Shown: positions 1 through 8,853, counted from the stretch's first letter. The stretch is 45,616 bases of DNA from JAWXVE01 sp044425575 (GCA_044425575.1 JAWXVE010000008.1:1-45616); one strand, 5' to 3'. The notes: generated by a model not told the origin, from the sequence alone. Made by a program: numbers and translations.

Positions 1-24
1 AGAAGAATCCGCAGTGCAACATAC

Positions 25-96
25 GGCCCCTTGGTCAAGCGGTTAAGACATCGCCCTTTCACGGCGGTAACACGGGTTCGATTCCCGTAGGGGTCA
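25..96 (+). tRNA. tRNA-Glu (anticodon TTC)
   Basis: A cloverleaf can be drawn: acceptor GGCCCCT pairs with AGGGGTC, the T arm contains GGTTCGATTCC, and the anticodon loop CTTTCAC carries TTC. No CCA is encoded. It lies 34 bases before a tRNA-Cys gene, so the two are probably cotranscribed. The promoter is outside the window. Confidence 0.96.
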
Positions 97-130
97 TATT
101 TTTTGTGTTATGGCATATAATATTATATAT

Positions 131-201
131 GGCGTCTTAGCCAAGTGGTAAGGCATGGGACTGCAACTCCCTGAGCACCAGTTCAAATCTGGTAGACGCC
201 T
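131..201 (+). tRNA. tRNA-Cys (anticodon GCA)
   Basis: Acceptor GGCGTCT pairs with AGACGCC, the anticodon stem-loop GGGA-CTGCAAC-TCCC carries GCA, the T arm contains GTTCAAATC, and the discriminator is T, as is usual for tRNA-Cys. CCA is not encoded. Confidence 0.96.
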
Positions 202-207
202 CTTTCA

Positions 208-237
208 AGATACTTAATTAATAAGTATCTTTTTTTT
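208..237 (+). terminator. Rho-independent terminator of the tRNA pair
   Basis: Inverted repeat AGATACTTA / TAAGTATCT with a five-base loop, followed at once by eight T. It ends the tRNA transcript, and its T run overlaps the -35 box of the chemoreceptor promoter. Confidence 0.9.
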
Positions 238-264
238 GACCAATTTGTCAAAATGTGTTACAAT
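236..264 (+). promoter_or_regulatory. Sigma-A type promoter for the chemoreceptor gene
   Basis: TTGACC and TACAAT separated by 17 bases, ending 45 bases before the chosen start codon. Confidence 0.65.
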
Positions 265-309
265 ATTTAAACATGAATTTAAACATCCAACACATTGGAG
301 AATACGGAA

Positions 310-2337
310 ATGGAAGGTAAGAAAATGGGCGAAAGTAATGCAATTATGCATCAACTCCAATCATATGATTCGATTGGCAAGAAAATACGAAGATTAATCA
401 CAACGTTGGTGACAACTTTTATTATATTAATTGGTTTGATTTCAGTTGTTTTACTATATTATACAACAGTACATTTGCTGCAAGAATCTCTATTGGAAGC
501 GGCTATTATTTCAGCAGACCGGGCAGAATGGGAGATGACAGCTTTTCAAAATATTGTAGAAGAACTTGGAAGGAATGAAGTATTATCCTATGAAGAATCT
601 GCTGTAGCAGACAAGCAAGCAGTGATAAGCAGGCGTATAGAAGCTTATGGTGCTATTAATGGTGGATTAATAGGTGTGGATGGAATTGGAGTATTTGATC
701 AAGTAGATTATAGCAATAATAAGTATTTCACGGAAGCTCTCGCAGGAGAGACTTATATTGCGGAACCAACCTATGTAGATGGTACTATGCAAGTAGTCAT
801 TGCAGCACCTGTAATAGAGGATGGTGAAGTAGGTGGTGATATTATAGGAGTTGTTTTTCTAAGTATTGCACACACGGAGTTGAATGAAATTGTAGAGTCT
901 ATATATATAAGTGATGGAGATGCAGCTTATATAATTAACAATGAAGGAACTGTGGTTGCCCATTCAGAAGATGGTTATGTAAGCAGCCATTATAATACAT
1001 CGGATGAATTGCAAACAGATTCTTCTCTTAAATCAATTGCAGCCATTGAAGCTAAGATGGTGGCAGGTGAGACTGGATTTGACGGTTATCTGCACAAAGG
1101 AGTTTACCAGTTAATAGCATATGCCCCAATTGATAATACAGATGGATGGAGTATTGCCATTACTGCTCCACTTATAGAATTTTTAGGCGTTGTAATGTTA
1201 GGTATTGTAATTGTAATTCTAATGGCTGTTATTTCAATCTTTACTGCCAAAAAAGTTGCTAGACAATTTGGTGATTCTATAGGGAATCCAATTAAAACGT
1301 GTTCAGAACGCATTGGTATGATCGCGAAGGGTGATTTGACTTCAGATGTACCAGAATTTAATACAAAAGATGAAGTGAAGATATTAGCAGATGCTACTGC
1401 AGATATTATTGAGGAGTTAAACCATATTATTGGTGATATTGATTATATGTTAAATGCCATGGCTACTGGGGATTTCTCAGTCACCTCCCAAGATCCGGCG
1501 ATTTACATAGGAAGTTATGCCACGATTCAATTATCATTAATAGATATTGAGGCAGCTTTGAGCGGAACACTACATTTAATAGGTGATGCATCTACATTAG
1601 TGAATGCTGGTGCCACACAATTATCTGCAAGTGCAAACTTAATGACCAAGGGAGCTTTGGACCAAGCCGCAGCAGTGGAAGAATTAAATGCCACAATTGA
1701 TAATGTACATGATATTGCTACGAGCAATGCACAAGAGGCTAAAGAAGCTTCGGATCAAGTACATGCAGCGGTAACTGGCACCAATGAGGGGAAAGCAGCC
1801 ATTGAGAATCTTTCCAAAGCAATGGCTGCAATGAATGAGACATCAAATGAAATCGAATCGATTATTGTTGATATCGAAGGTATTGCTTCAGAAACGAATT
1901 TATTATCCTTGAATGCCTCAATAGAAGCAGCTAGAGCAGGTGAATCAGGTAGAGGATTTGCCATTGTTGCACAACAGATTGCAACATTGGCGGAAGATAG
2001 TGCCAAATCTGCCGTTAATACAAAAGAATTAATCATGAAATCTCATGCAGAAGTAGAAAAGGGAAATCAATTAACACAGGTTACCTTAAAAGCATTTAAT
2101 GACGTAATTACATCCATGGTAGCATTTGAGAAAATTGCAAATAAGTTAAATGATAACTCTTACCAACAAGATAAGTTAATGGAAGAAATTTCTATCGCAA
2201 TTGAACTAATATCTCAGGTTGTGCATTCTAATTCAGACGCTTCTCAAGAAACTTCTGCAATTAGTGATGATTTAGCAGTCCAAGCAGCTAGGATGGATGA
2301 ATTGATTCATGAATTTAAGTTTAAAGAGGACGAGTGA
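310..2337 (+). CDS. Methyl-accepting chemotaxis protein
   Basis: Membrane chemoreceptor that senses an outside ligand and controls the CheA kinase. An N-terminal membrane segment (about residues 30-55) is followed by an extracytoplasmic region of about 235 residues that looks like a double Cache sensor, a second membrane segment (about 285-310), a HAMP region and a long coiled-coil signalling domain. The hairpin tip reads SETNLLSLNASIEAARAGE then GRGFAIVA, the usual MCP signature. No C-terminal CheR/CheB pentapeptide is visible. ATG 310 is preferred because GGAG lies 9 bases upstream; a TTG in frame at 295 has no ribosome site, and ATG 325 is an alternative. The gene is a single unit with its own promoter and terminator. 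The ligand cannot be told from the sequence. Confidence 0.95.
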   Translation: MEGKKMGESNAIMHQLQSYDSIGKKIRRLITTLVTTFIILIGLISVVLLYYTTVHLLQESLLEAAIISADRAEWEMTAFQNIVEELGRNEVLSYEESAVADKQAVISRRIEAYGAINGGLIGVDGIGVFDQVDYSNNKYFTEALAGETYIAEPTYVDGTMQVVIAAPVIEDGEVGGDIIGVVFLSIAHTELNEIVESIYISDGDAAYIINNEGTVVAHSEDGYVSSHYNTSDELQTDSSLKSIAAIEAKMVAGETGFDGYLHKGVYQLIAYAPIDNTDGWSIAITAPLIEFLGVVMLGIVIVILMAVISIFTAKKVARQFGDSIGNPIKTCSERIGMIAKGDLTSDVPEFNTKDEVKILADATADIIEELNHIIGDIDYMLNAMATGDFSVTSQDPAIYIGSYATIQLSLIDIEAALSGTLHLIGDASTLVNAGATQLSASANLMTKGALDQAAAVEELNATIDNVHDIATSNAQEAKEASDQVHAAVTGTNEGKAAIENLSKAMAAMNETSNEIESIIVDIEGIASETNLLSLNASIEAARAGESGRGFAIVAQQIATLAEDSAKSAVNTKELIMKSHAEVEKGNQLTQVTLKAFNDVITSMVAFEKIANKLNDNSYQQDKLMEEISIAIELISQVVHSNSDASQETSAISDDLAVQAARMDELIHEFKFKEDE

Positions 2338-2354
2338 TAGAATACATAGACTAG

Positions 2355-2398
2355 ATAGGAGCAATAGCAGAAATGTAGAATTGCTCCTATTATTTTTT
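2355..2398 (+). terminator. Terminator after the chemoreceptor gene
   Basis: ATAGGAGCAA and TTGCTCCTAT form a 10-bp stem, followed by a T-rich run ending in six T. Confidence 0.9.
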
Positions 2399-2504
2399 GC
2401 GATGAATAGCGGATAACATTATTTAACAGATTGTCATAGGATTCTTTATCATAGTACAGCCATATTCTGTATATAATAGACCATAATAAAGGCGGAGAAT
2501 CAAT

Positions 2505-3299
2505 ATGGCAAATCTAAAAAAATGGCTCGTGGTGTTATGTGTTCTAGTTGGAGCATATTATTTAGGAATGGGAAGCGGACAAATAGTATATGAAGTGCAG
2601 CAAACCTCAGCTATCATACAGGAATCACAAAATTGGGGGTTGGGTTTTGGAGAAGATGGAACAGTACCCACTGGGAATACAAGTGCAGAAGAATTAGCAC
2701 AATATGGTGCATATTACTATAAAGATACTGAAGAAAAAGAATTGTTTTTAACCTTTGATGCAGGGTTTGAAAATGGAAACACAGAAGCTATTTTAGATGC
2801 ACTAAAATCTCAGAATGTGACAGCAACTTTTTTCCTAGTGGGTAACTACTTAGAAACTGCACCAGATCTTGTTCGTAGAATGGTAGAGGAAGGACACACT
2901 GTGGCCAATCATTCCTATCATCACCCAGATATGACAGCATTGGATGAAGCAACTTTTATGGAAGAAATTACAACCTTAGAGACTTTATTTACAGAAGTAA
3001 CAGGAGCAGAATTATCACATTATTACCGACCACCTCAAGGGAAGTATAGTGTAGAAACTCTGCAATATGCACAGGATTTAGGGTATGAGACTATATTATG
3101 GAGCCTTGCCTATGTGGATTGGTACGAAGATGACCAGCCTACGAAGGAAGAAGCTTTTGAGAAATTATTGACGCGTATTCACCCCGGGGCGATTGTGTTA
3201 TTACATAGTACATCCCAAACCAATGGAGAAATACTAGAAGAACTGATTATGGAATGGAAGGCAATGGGATACACCATCAAACCTTTATCAGAATTATAA
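2505..3299 (+). CDS. pdaA: PdaA-like polysaccharide deacetylase (CE4 family)
   Basis: Removes N-acetyl groups from peptidoglycan sugars; PdaA of Bacillus does this on muramic acid during spore cortex formation. The protein has an N-terminal signal/anchor segment (about residues 7-22) and a NodB domain. All CE4 motifs are present: TFDAGFENGNT with Asp85, the metal motif NHSYHH with His136 and His140, RPPQG at 175-179, DW at 205-206 and LLHS at 232-235. The FENGNT wording resembles PdaA (GYENGYT) rather than the TFDDG of general chitin deacetylases. The ribosome site GGCGGAG lies just before ATG 2505. Nothing nearby is a sporulation gene, so a housekeeping wall role is also possible. Confidence 0.85.
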   Translation: MANLKKWLVVLCVLVGAYYLGMGSGQIVYEVQQTSAIIQESQNWGLGFGEDGTVPTGNTSAEELAQYGAYYYKDTEEKELFLTFDAGFENGNTEAILDALKSQNVTATFFLVGNYLETAPDLVRRMVEEGHTVANHSYHHPDMTALDEATFMEEITTLETLFTEVTGAELSHYYRPPQGKYSVETLQYAQDLGYETILWSLAYVDWYEDDQPTKEEAFEKLLTRIHPGAIVLLHSTSQTNGEILEELIMEWKAMGYTIKPLSEL

Positions 3300-3356
3300 A
3301 TAGAAGTATTTGTAATTCTATGGTACAATACGAAGAGTACAAAGGAGGGAATTATC

Positions 3357-4187
3357 ATGCTTACAATAGGATGTCATTTATCATCATCAAAAGGTTTCTT
3401 TGCTATGGCAAAGGAAGCTGTTTCAATAAATGCTAATACATTTCAATTCTTCACAAGAAATCCAAGAGGTGGTCAGGCAAAACCCATCAATGAGGAGGAT
3501 GTTGCACAATTTCTTGCATATGCTAAGGAAAATGGAATTGAGAAAATATTGGCACATGCACCGTATACCTTAAATGCGTGCTCTGCTGATGAGGGCTTAC
3601 GCCAATTTGCTAAGGACACTATGGCAGATGATTTGCATCGAATGGAGTATACACCTAATAATTATTATAACTTCCACCCAGGTAGTCATGTAAAGCAAGG
3701 GGTTGAAGTAGGAATTGCATATATTATAGACTTATTAAATGAAGTGATTACACCAGAACAAAGCACTACGATTCTGCTCGAAACAATGGCAGGCAAGGGA
3801 AGCGAAGTTGGTAGAAATTTTGAAGAGCTACGTAGGATTATAGATGGTGTTCATCATAAAGATAAAATGGGGGTTTGCCTAGATACTTGCCATGTTTGGG
3901 ATGGTGGCTATGATATTGTAACGAGTCTGGATCATGTAATCACACAATTTGATGAGGTGATAGGACTAGAACGACTTAAGGCAATTCATCTTAACGATAG
4001 TAAGAACCTACTAGGTGCACATAAAGACCGACATGAAAAGATTGGAGAAGGTCAAATTGGAGCAGAAGCACTAGTAAGAGTCATTAATCATCCTGCACTT
4101 AGAGAGCTACCATTTTACTTGGAAACGCCAAATGAAATTCCAGGGTATCAAGAAGAAATTAAGTATTTGCGAGAACATTATAGTTAA
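3357..4187 (+). CDS. nfo: Endonuclease IV (AP endonuclease)
   Basis: Cuts DNA 5' of abasic sites in base-excision repair, using three zinc ions. The length (276 aa) and all family motifs fit: HAPYTLN, FHPGSH, LLETMAGKGSEVG, LDTCHVWDGGYD, HLNDSK, DRHEKIGEGQIG and LETPN, which carry the His, Glu and Asp metal ligands. The start at ATG 3357 follows a strong AAAGGAGGG site. It lies 57 bases behind the deacetylase gene in the same direction and converges on the holin-like gene. Confidence 0.97.
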   Translation: MLTIGCHLSSSKGFFAMAKEAVSINANTFQFFTRNPRGGQAKPINEEDVAQFLAYAKENGIEKILAHAPYTLNACSADEGLRQFAKDTMADDLHRMEYTPNNYYNFHPGSHVKQGVEVGIAYIIDLLNEVITPEQSTTILLETMAGKGSEVGRNFEELRRIIDGVHHKDKMGVCLDTCHVWDGGYDIVTSLDHVITQFDEVIGLERLKAIHLNDSKNLLGAHKDRHEKIGEGQIGAEALVRVINHPALRELPFYLETPNEIPGYQEEIKYLREHYS

Positions 4188-4238
4188 GGTTGGTGGATCT
4201 TATCTTTGGTATTTTAGATAGCAAACTTGCTAATAGCA

Positions 4239-4439
4239 TTATTGCTTTTTACTCTTAATTGTTTTGTTGGTTGCCCACCAGTTCCAGAAACCAGCAGCAG
4301 CAGTTAATAAAACGGAAACAGCAGAGGCAATTTCCTCTGTGGGCAATAGCAAGGGATTTCTGCCAGAAGCAGTTACTATTTGATTAACGAGTGCTAATAA
4401 TAGTACAAGAATACGTGCAATCATTTCTTTACTAACCAT
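4239..4439 (-). CDS. Holin-like small membrane protein (SPP1-type holin family)
   Basis: A 66-residue protein starting MVSKEMIARI, with two hydrophobic segments (about residues 7-22 and 37-55) separated by a short polar turn, a tryptophan-rich stretch FWNWWATNK and a Lys-rich tail. This is the pattern of the short phage holins that follow tail genes in Firmicute prophages. Holins form membrane pores that release endolysin. ATG 4439 was chosen because AGGAGA lies just upstream; a longer reading to 4514 lacks a ribosome site. No endolysin, tail or integrase gene is near, so it is an orphan: a phage remnant or a recruited membrane protein. Confidence 0.72.
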   Translation of the reverse strand: MVSKEMIARILVLLLALVNQIVTASGRNPLLLPTEEIASAVSVLLTAAAGFWNWWATNKTIKSKKQ

Positions 4440-4552
4440 AGTGTCTCCTAGGATTGTTATATTTATTTGCTTTCTATTAAGATATGTCAGAAGGAAAAGT
4501 TGTGTGAATGGCATGTTTGAATAGAAAACACAATTAGTTCAAAAAGAGGGTA

Positions 4553-4581
4553 TTGCTTTCTTGTGTAAGAACCACTATAAT
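4553..4581 (+). promoter_or_regulatory. Sigma-A type promoter for ftsH
   Basis: TTGCTT and a perfect TATAAT separated by 17 bases, 45 bases before the ftsH start. Confidence 0.65.
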
Positions 4582-4625
4582 TTAGGATAGATAGTTAAGG
4601 TAACAGAATCTAGAAAGGTTTATGA

Positions 4626-6839
4626 ATGGAAAATAATAATGGGAACCCCAATAATAAAGATGGGGAGAACAATGGAAAAGGTCCAGAGGGATCAAATCAG
4701 AAAAAACCAAATTTAATGATTATGCTAATTGCATCTTTACTGACGCTAGTATTTATTAGTATGTTTATGAATACATTAACAGAGGCAACCGTTCAGGAAA
4801 TTACCTATACAGAATTTTTAGACATGGTTGCGGATGGTCAAGTAGAGAGCGTTGTATTTACAACGGAGCAAATTACCATTAAACCAATTACAGCAGATAC
4901 TGCGGAGGGCACAGATGAGCAGAACACAGATGAGCAGAACACCGAGGATATGCTTGAGGATGTGGATGTAGCAGATGAGGAAAGTAGTGAATCAAGTCTA
5001 GTGAGCACTTTACTACTAACTGAACCAACCATTTATTATGAATATTATACAGGTTTAGTAGATGACCCTAGCTTAATAGAGTATTTGAATGAACATGACG
5101 TGATTATTAGTGCAGAAGTACCAGATAATTCAGGATTATTTCTATCCATTATATTAACCTACGTGTTACCACTTGCAATTGTTTGGTTACTCTTAAGTTT
5201 TGTCTTCCGAAAGATGTCTGGAAGTGGCGGAATTATGGGTGTTGGTAAGAGTAATGCTAAGGTATATGTGCAGAAGGAAACAGGTATTGCTTTTAAGGAT
5301 GTGGCAGGAGAAGATGAAGCCAAGGAATCCTTACAAGAAGTGGTGGACTTTCTTCACAATCCTGCAAAATATGCGAAAATTGGTGCTAAGTTGCCAAAAG
5401 GTGCTCTTCTAGTAGGACCGCCAGGAACAGGAAAGACATTACTAGCAAAGGCAGTGGCTGGAGAAGCATCAGTACCCTTCTTCTCTTTAGCAGGATCTGA
5501 TTTTATTGAAATGTATGTGGGAGTAGGTGCTTCGCGTGTAAGAGACTTATTTAAGGAGGCAACGAAACAAGCCCCATGTATTATCTTTATTGATGAAATT
5601 GATGCAATTGGCCGCAGCCGTGACTCCAAGTATGGTGGTGGCAACGAAGAGCGGGAGCAGACTTTAAATCAATTATTATCAGAAATGGATGGATTTGATA
5701 CATCCAAGGGTATTTTAATTTTAGCAGCAACTAATCGACCAGAGATTTTAGATAAAGCACTTCTTCGACCAGGGCGTTTCGATCGCCGAATCATTGTAGA
5801 CAAGCCTGATTTGAAGGGGCGTAAGGAAATTTTAAAAGTGCATGCAAAAGATGTGCTTATGGATGATACGGTTGATTTTGACGAAATCGCTTTGGCAACA
5901 AGTGGAGCAGTAGGGTCTGATCTTGCCAATATGATAAATGAAGGTGCTATTAATGCTGTCAAAGAAGGAAGAGCAGCAGTATGCCAGAAAGATTTATTCG
6001 ATGCGGTAGAAGTAGTTCTAGTGGGAAAAGAAAAGAAAGACCGTATTATGAGTCCTGAGGAACGTAGAATTGTATCTTACCATGAAGTAGGTCACGCCCT
6101 TGTAAGTGCACTGCAGAAGAATTCAGAGCCAGTGCAGAAGATTACAATTGTACCACGTACTATGGGAGCGTTAGGTTATGTAATGCAAGTGCCAGAAGAA
6201 GAAAAGTTCTTGAATACCAAGGCGGAATTAGAAGATATGTTAGTGGGGCTTATGGCAGGTCGTGCAGCGGAAGAGCTTGTATTTGATACAGTAACAACAG
6301 GTGCTTCAAATGATATTGAAAAGGCAACTAACATTGCCAAATCTATGGTGACACAATATGGAATGAGTGACCGATTTGGATTGATGGGACTTGCTACAGT
6401 TGAAAATCGATACTTGGACGGTGGGGCGACTCTGAATTGTAGCGATAAGACAGCAGCTCAAGTAGATGATGAAATCGCAACTATTCTAAAGAATAGCTAT
6501 ACCAAGGCACTTGAATTATTAGGGGAAGACCGAACACTAATGGATGAACTAGCAGAATATTTAATTGAGAAGGAAACCATTACAGGTAAGGAATTCATGA
6601 AAATCTTCCGTGCAGCAAAGGGTATTGAAGAGCTTGAGGAAGAACAACAACAAGAAACGCCTAAGAGCCATGAAGACACAGAAGGTGTGATTCTAGAAAT
6701 ATCAGAAGAAGCAAAGCAAGTTGTAGAGATGGAAACTTCACACACAGATCATGCTCCAGAAGAACCTCGGGTAGAGGAAGAAGTTGCCGTGGAGAATGAG
6801 TTCGCACAACTCTTAAGAGATCGAATCTACAAGGATTAA
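4626..6839 (+). CDS. ftsH: ATP-dependent zinc metalloprotease FtsH
   Basis: Membrane-bound AAA+ protease that degrades misfolded membrane proteins and unstable regulators. Order of parts: a cytoplasmic Asn/Gly-rich head, membrane segment 1 (about 30-50), an extracytoplasmic domain of about 120 residues, membrane segment 2 (about 171-193), the AAA module with Walker A GPPGTGKT (about 264-271), Walker B IIFIDEIDAIG and second region of homology RPGRFDRR, then the peptidase with zinc site HEVGH (486-490). The usual motif is HEAGH; Val in the middle does not touch the ligands. The extracytoplasmic domain contains an acidic insert with a TDEQN repeat, and the C-terminal tail is very Glu-rich. At 737 residues it is longer than many FtsH proteins (about 640) because of these acidic parts. 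Confidence 0.97.
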   Translation: MENNNGNPNNKDGENNGKGPEGSNQKKPNLMIMLIASLLTLVFISMFMNTLTEATVQEITYTEFLDMVADGQVESVVFTTEQITIKPITADTAEGTDEQNTDEQNTEDMLEDVDVADEESSESSLVSTLLLTEPTIYYEYYTGLVDDPSLIEYLNEHDVIISAEVPDNSGLFLSIILTYVLPLAIVWLLLSFVFRKMSGSGGIMGVGKSNAKVYVQKETGIAFKDVAGEDEAKESLQEVVDFLHNPAKYAKIGAKLPKGALLVGPPGTGKTLLAKAVAGEASVPFFSLAGSDFIEMYVGVGASRVRDLFKEATKQAPCIIFIDEIDAIGRSRDSKYGGGNEEREQTLNQLLSEMDGFDTSKGILILAATNRPEILDKALLRPGRFDRRIIVDKPDLKGRKEILKVHAKDVLMDDTVDFDEIALATSGAVGSDLANMINEGAINAVKEGRAAVCQKDLFDAVEVVLVGKEKKDRIMSPEERRIVSYHEVGHALVSALQKNSEPVQKITIVPRTMGALGYVMQVPEEEKFLNTKAELEDMLVGLMAGRAAEELVFDTVTTGASNDIEKATNIAKSMVTQYGMSDRFGLMGLATVENRYLDGGATLNCSDKTAAQVDDEIATILKNSYTKALELLGEDRTLMDELAEYLIEKETITGKEFMKIFRAAKGIEELEEEQQQETPKSHEDTEGVILEISEEAKQVVEMETSHTDHAPEEPRVEEEVAVENEFAQLLRDRIYKD

Positions 6840-6844
6840 ACAGG

Positions 6845-6878
6845 CAGCTATTTATTGAAAGATAAATAGCTGTTTTTT
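6845..6878 (+). terminator. Terminator after ftsH
   Basis: CAGCTATTTAT and ATAAATAGCTG form an 11-bp stem with a six-base loop, followed by six T. Confidence 0.92.
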
Positions 6879-6896
6879 CATAGAAAGGCATGGTTA

Positions 6897-6919
6897 GGTT
6901 GAAAATAAGATTTTCAACC
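6897..6919 (+). repeat. Perfect hairpin in the uvrC leader
   Basis: GGTTGAAAA and TTTTCAACC pair over 9 bases around a five-base loop. No T run follows, so it is not a terminator. It directly abuts the repeated leader element at 6920. Confidence 0.7.
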
Positions 6920-6970
6920 GGCAATTTGTACCTTACGGTTCAAAGTTGCCAGACGTTGAGAAAGGCATGG
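6920..6970 (+). promoter_or_regulatory. Repeated leader element, copy 1 (before uvrC)
   Basis: This 51-base segment matches 12930-12980 at 43 positions without gaps. It can fold as GGCAATTT paired with AAGTTGCC (one G-T), enclosing a small ACC-TTAC-GGT hairpin, followed by the single-stranded segment AGACGTTGAGAAAGGCATGG. In copy 2 the inner stem changes from ACC/GGT to ACT/GGT and keeps pairing. The element ends just upstream of the start codon, and the AAAGG it contains is the likely ribosome site. A cis-acting RNA is inferred; I do not recognise it as a named family. Confidence 0.6.
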
Positions 6971-6978
6971 TTATTAAT

Positions 6979-8853
6979 ATGTTTGCCATACAGGAAGAGT
7001 TAAGAAAGCTCCCCAAGAGCCCAGGGGTATATTTGATGCATGATGCATCAGATCGCATTATTTATGTTGGGAAGGCAATTAGTCTTAAGAATCGAGTGAT
7101 GTCTTATTTTCGTGCAAGTACTACAAAGTCCCAGAAAATCCAGAAGATGGTTACACAGATTGTACGATTTGAATATATTGTAACAGATTCGGAATTAGAA
7201 GCATTAGTTCTGGAAAATAACTTAATTAAGGAATACAACCCGAAATATAATACTATGTTAAAGGATGATAAAACATATCCTTATATTAAAGTAACCATGG
7301 GAGAAGCATACCCAAGAATCTTATTTTCTCGGGAAATGAAGAAGGATAAAAGTAAATATTATGGTCCTTATACAAGTGCATTTGCTGTAAAAGACACCAT
7401 TACTTTAATGAACAAGCTCTTCCAGCTGCGAACGTGTAATAAAAATCTTCCAAGGGATATTGGAAAAGGGCGAACATGCCTTAATTATCATATGAAGCAA
7501 TGTAACGGACCTTGCCAAAATCATACTACTCAAGAAGAATACCGTCTACAAGTGGAGGAGGCATTATCCTTTCTGGGTGGTAATTATGCACCTGTAATAC
7601 AGATGATAGAGAAGAAAATGGTAGTGGCAGCAGAAGTATTGGAGTATGAAGATGCTGCCTATTACAGAGATTTATTAGGCAGTGTAAAAAGTATTGCCCA
7701 GAAGCAAAAGATTACAGATTCTGACCTAGAAGATAAAGATATTATTGCCCTGGCTACAGCAGAAGACAGTGCGGCTGTTCAAGCTTTTTTTATACGTGGA
7801 GGAAAACTCATAGGGCGAGAGCACTTTTATATGGAACGTACAGAAGAGACGGACGAGGCGGAAATACTTGGTAGTTTTGTAAAGCAGTTTTATGCAGGAA
7901 CGCCTTTTATACCAAAAGAAATTATGTTGCAATATGAAATAGAAGAGGCGACGGTAATTGAGGAATGGTTAACAAAGAAAAAAGGTAATAAAGTATCCCT
8001 GCGTGTTCCGAAAAAGGGATCAAAAGAGAAGTTAGTGGAACTGGCAGCAACTAATGCAAAACTTGTGCTAACACAAGATAAAGAACGTTTGAGGCGAGAA
8101 GAAGGACGAACTATTGGGGCGGCAAAAGAAATCGCAGCTATCCTTGGTCTTAAGAGTGTTGGCCGAATGGAAGCCTATGATATCTCCAACATTAGCGGAT
8201 TTCAAACAGTCGGTTCCATGGTGGTATTTGAAAAGGGAAAACCGAAAAAGAGCGATTATCGCAAGTTTAAAATTAAGTCTGTAACGGGACCTGACGACTA
8301 TGCGTGCATGAAAGAGGTGCTTAGTAGACGATTAATTCATGGTTTGGAGGAGAATGAGTCGTTAGAAGCCAAGCAAGTGGAAAAGGAATATGGAAGTTTC
8401 ACTAAATTCCCCGATCTAATTCTAATGGATGGTGGAAAGGGGCAAGTGAATATTGCATTAGAGGTGCTAAGAGAATTGGAACTAGAGATTCCCGTATGTG
8501 GTATGGTAAAAGACGAACACCATAATACAAGAGGAATTTATTATAATGGAGTAGAGCTTCCTATTTCCACACGGTCTGAGGGGTTTCGACTTATTACAAG
8601 GATTCAAGATGAAGCTCATCGTTTTGCTATTGAATATCACAGATCCTTACGAAGTAAGACACAAGTGCATTCTATATTAGATGATATAGAGGGAATTGGA
8701 CCTACAAGACGCAAAGTTCTTATGAAATACTTCACTTCAATTCAAGAGATTAGAGAAGCAGAAGTGGAAACCCTAGAGTCGATTGAAGGGATTTCTTCAT
8801 CTGTAGCAGAAAATATTTACCAATATTTTCATCATAATAGCAAGAAATCATAA
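6979..8853 (+). CDS. uvrC: UvrABC excinuclease subunit C
   Basis: Makes both incisions beside a DNA lesion in nucleotide-excision repair after UvrA/UvrB loading. An N-terminal GIY-YIG nuclease domain (SPGVYLMHD, IIYVGKAISLKNRV), a UVR motif near residues 195-235, the RNase H-like second nuclease (AYDISN, LILMDGGKGQ) and C-terminal helix-hairpin-helix motifs (IEGIGPTRRKVLMKYF, IEGISSSVAENIY) are all present. The 624-aa length fits the family. The start is put at ATG 6979 (MFAIQEELRKL), which matches typical UvrC N-termini. In-frame ATG 6967 and TTG 6946 lie inside the repeated leader element. The AAAGG site is rather far from ATG 6979, so 6967 cannot be excluded. Confidence 0.96.
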   Translation: MFAIQEELRKLPKSPGVYLMHDASDRIIYVGKAISLKNRVMSYFRASTTKSQKIQKMVTQIVRFEYIVTDSELEALVLENNLIKEYNPKYNTMLKDDKTYPYIKVTMGEAYPRILFSREMKKDKSKYYGPYTSAFAVKDTITLMNKLFQLRTCNKNLPRDIGKGRTCLNYHMKQCNGPCQNHTTQEEYRLQVEEALSFLGGNYAPVIQMIEKKMVVAAEVLEYEDAAYYRDLLGSVKSIAQKQKITDSDLEDKDIIALATAEDSAAVQAFFIRGGKLIGREHFYMERTEETDEAEILGSFVKQFYAGTPFIPKEIMLQYEIEEATVIEEWLTKKKGNKVSLRVPKKGSKEKLVELAATNAKLVLTQDKERLRREEGRTIGAAKEIAAILGLKSVGRMEAYDISNISGFQTVGSMVVFEKGKPKKSDYRKFKIKSVTGPDDYACMKEVLSRRLIHGLEENESLEAKQVEKEYGSFTKFPDLILMDGGKGQVNIALEVLRELELEIPVCGMVKDEHHNTRGIYYNGVELPISTRSEGFRLITRIQDEAHRFAIEYHRSLRSKTQVHSILDDIEGIGPTRRKVLMKYFTSIQEIREAEVETLESIEGISSSVAENIYQYFHHNSKKS

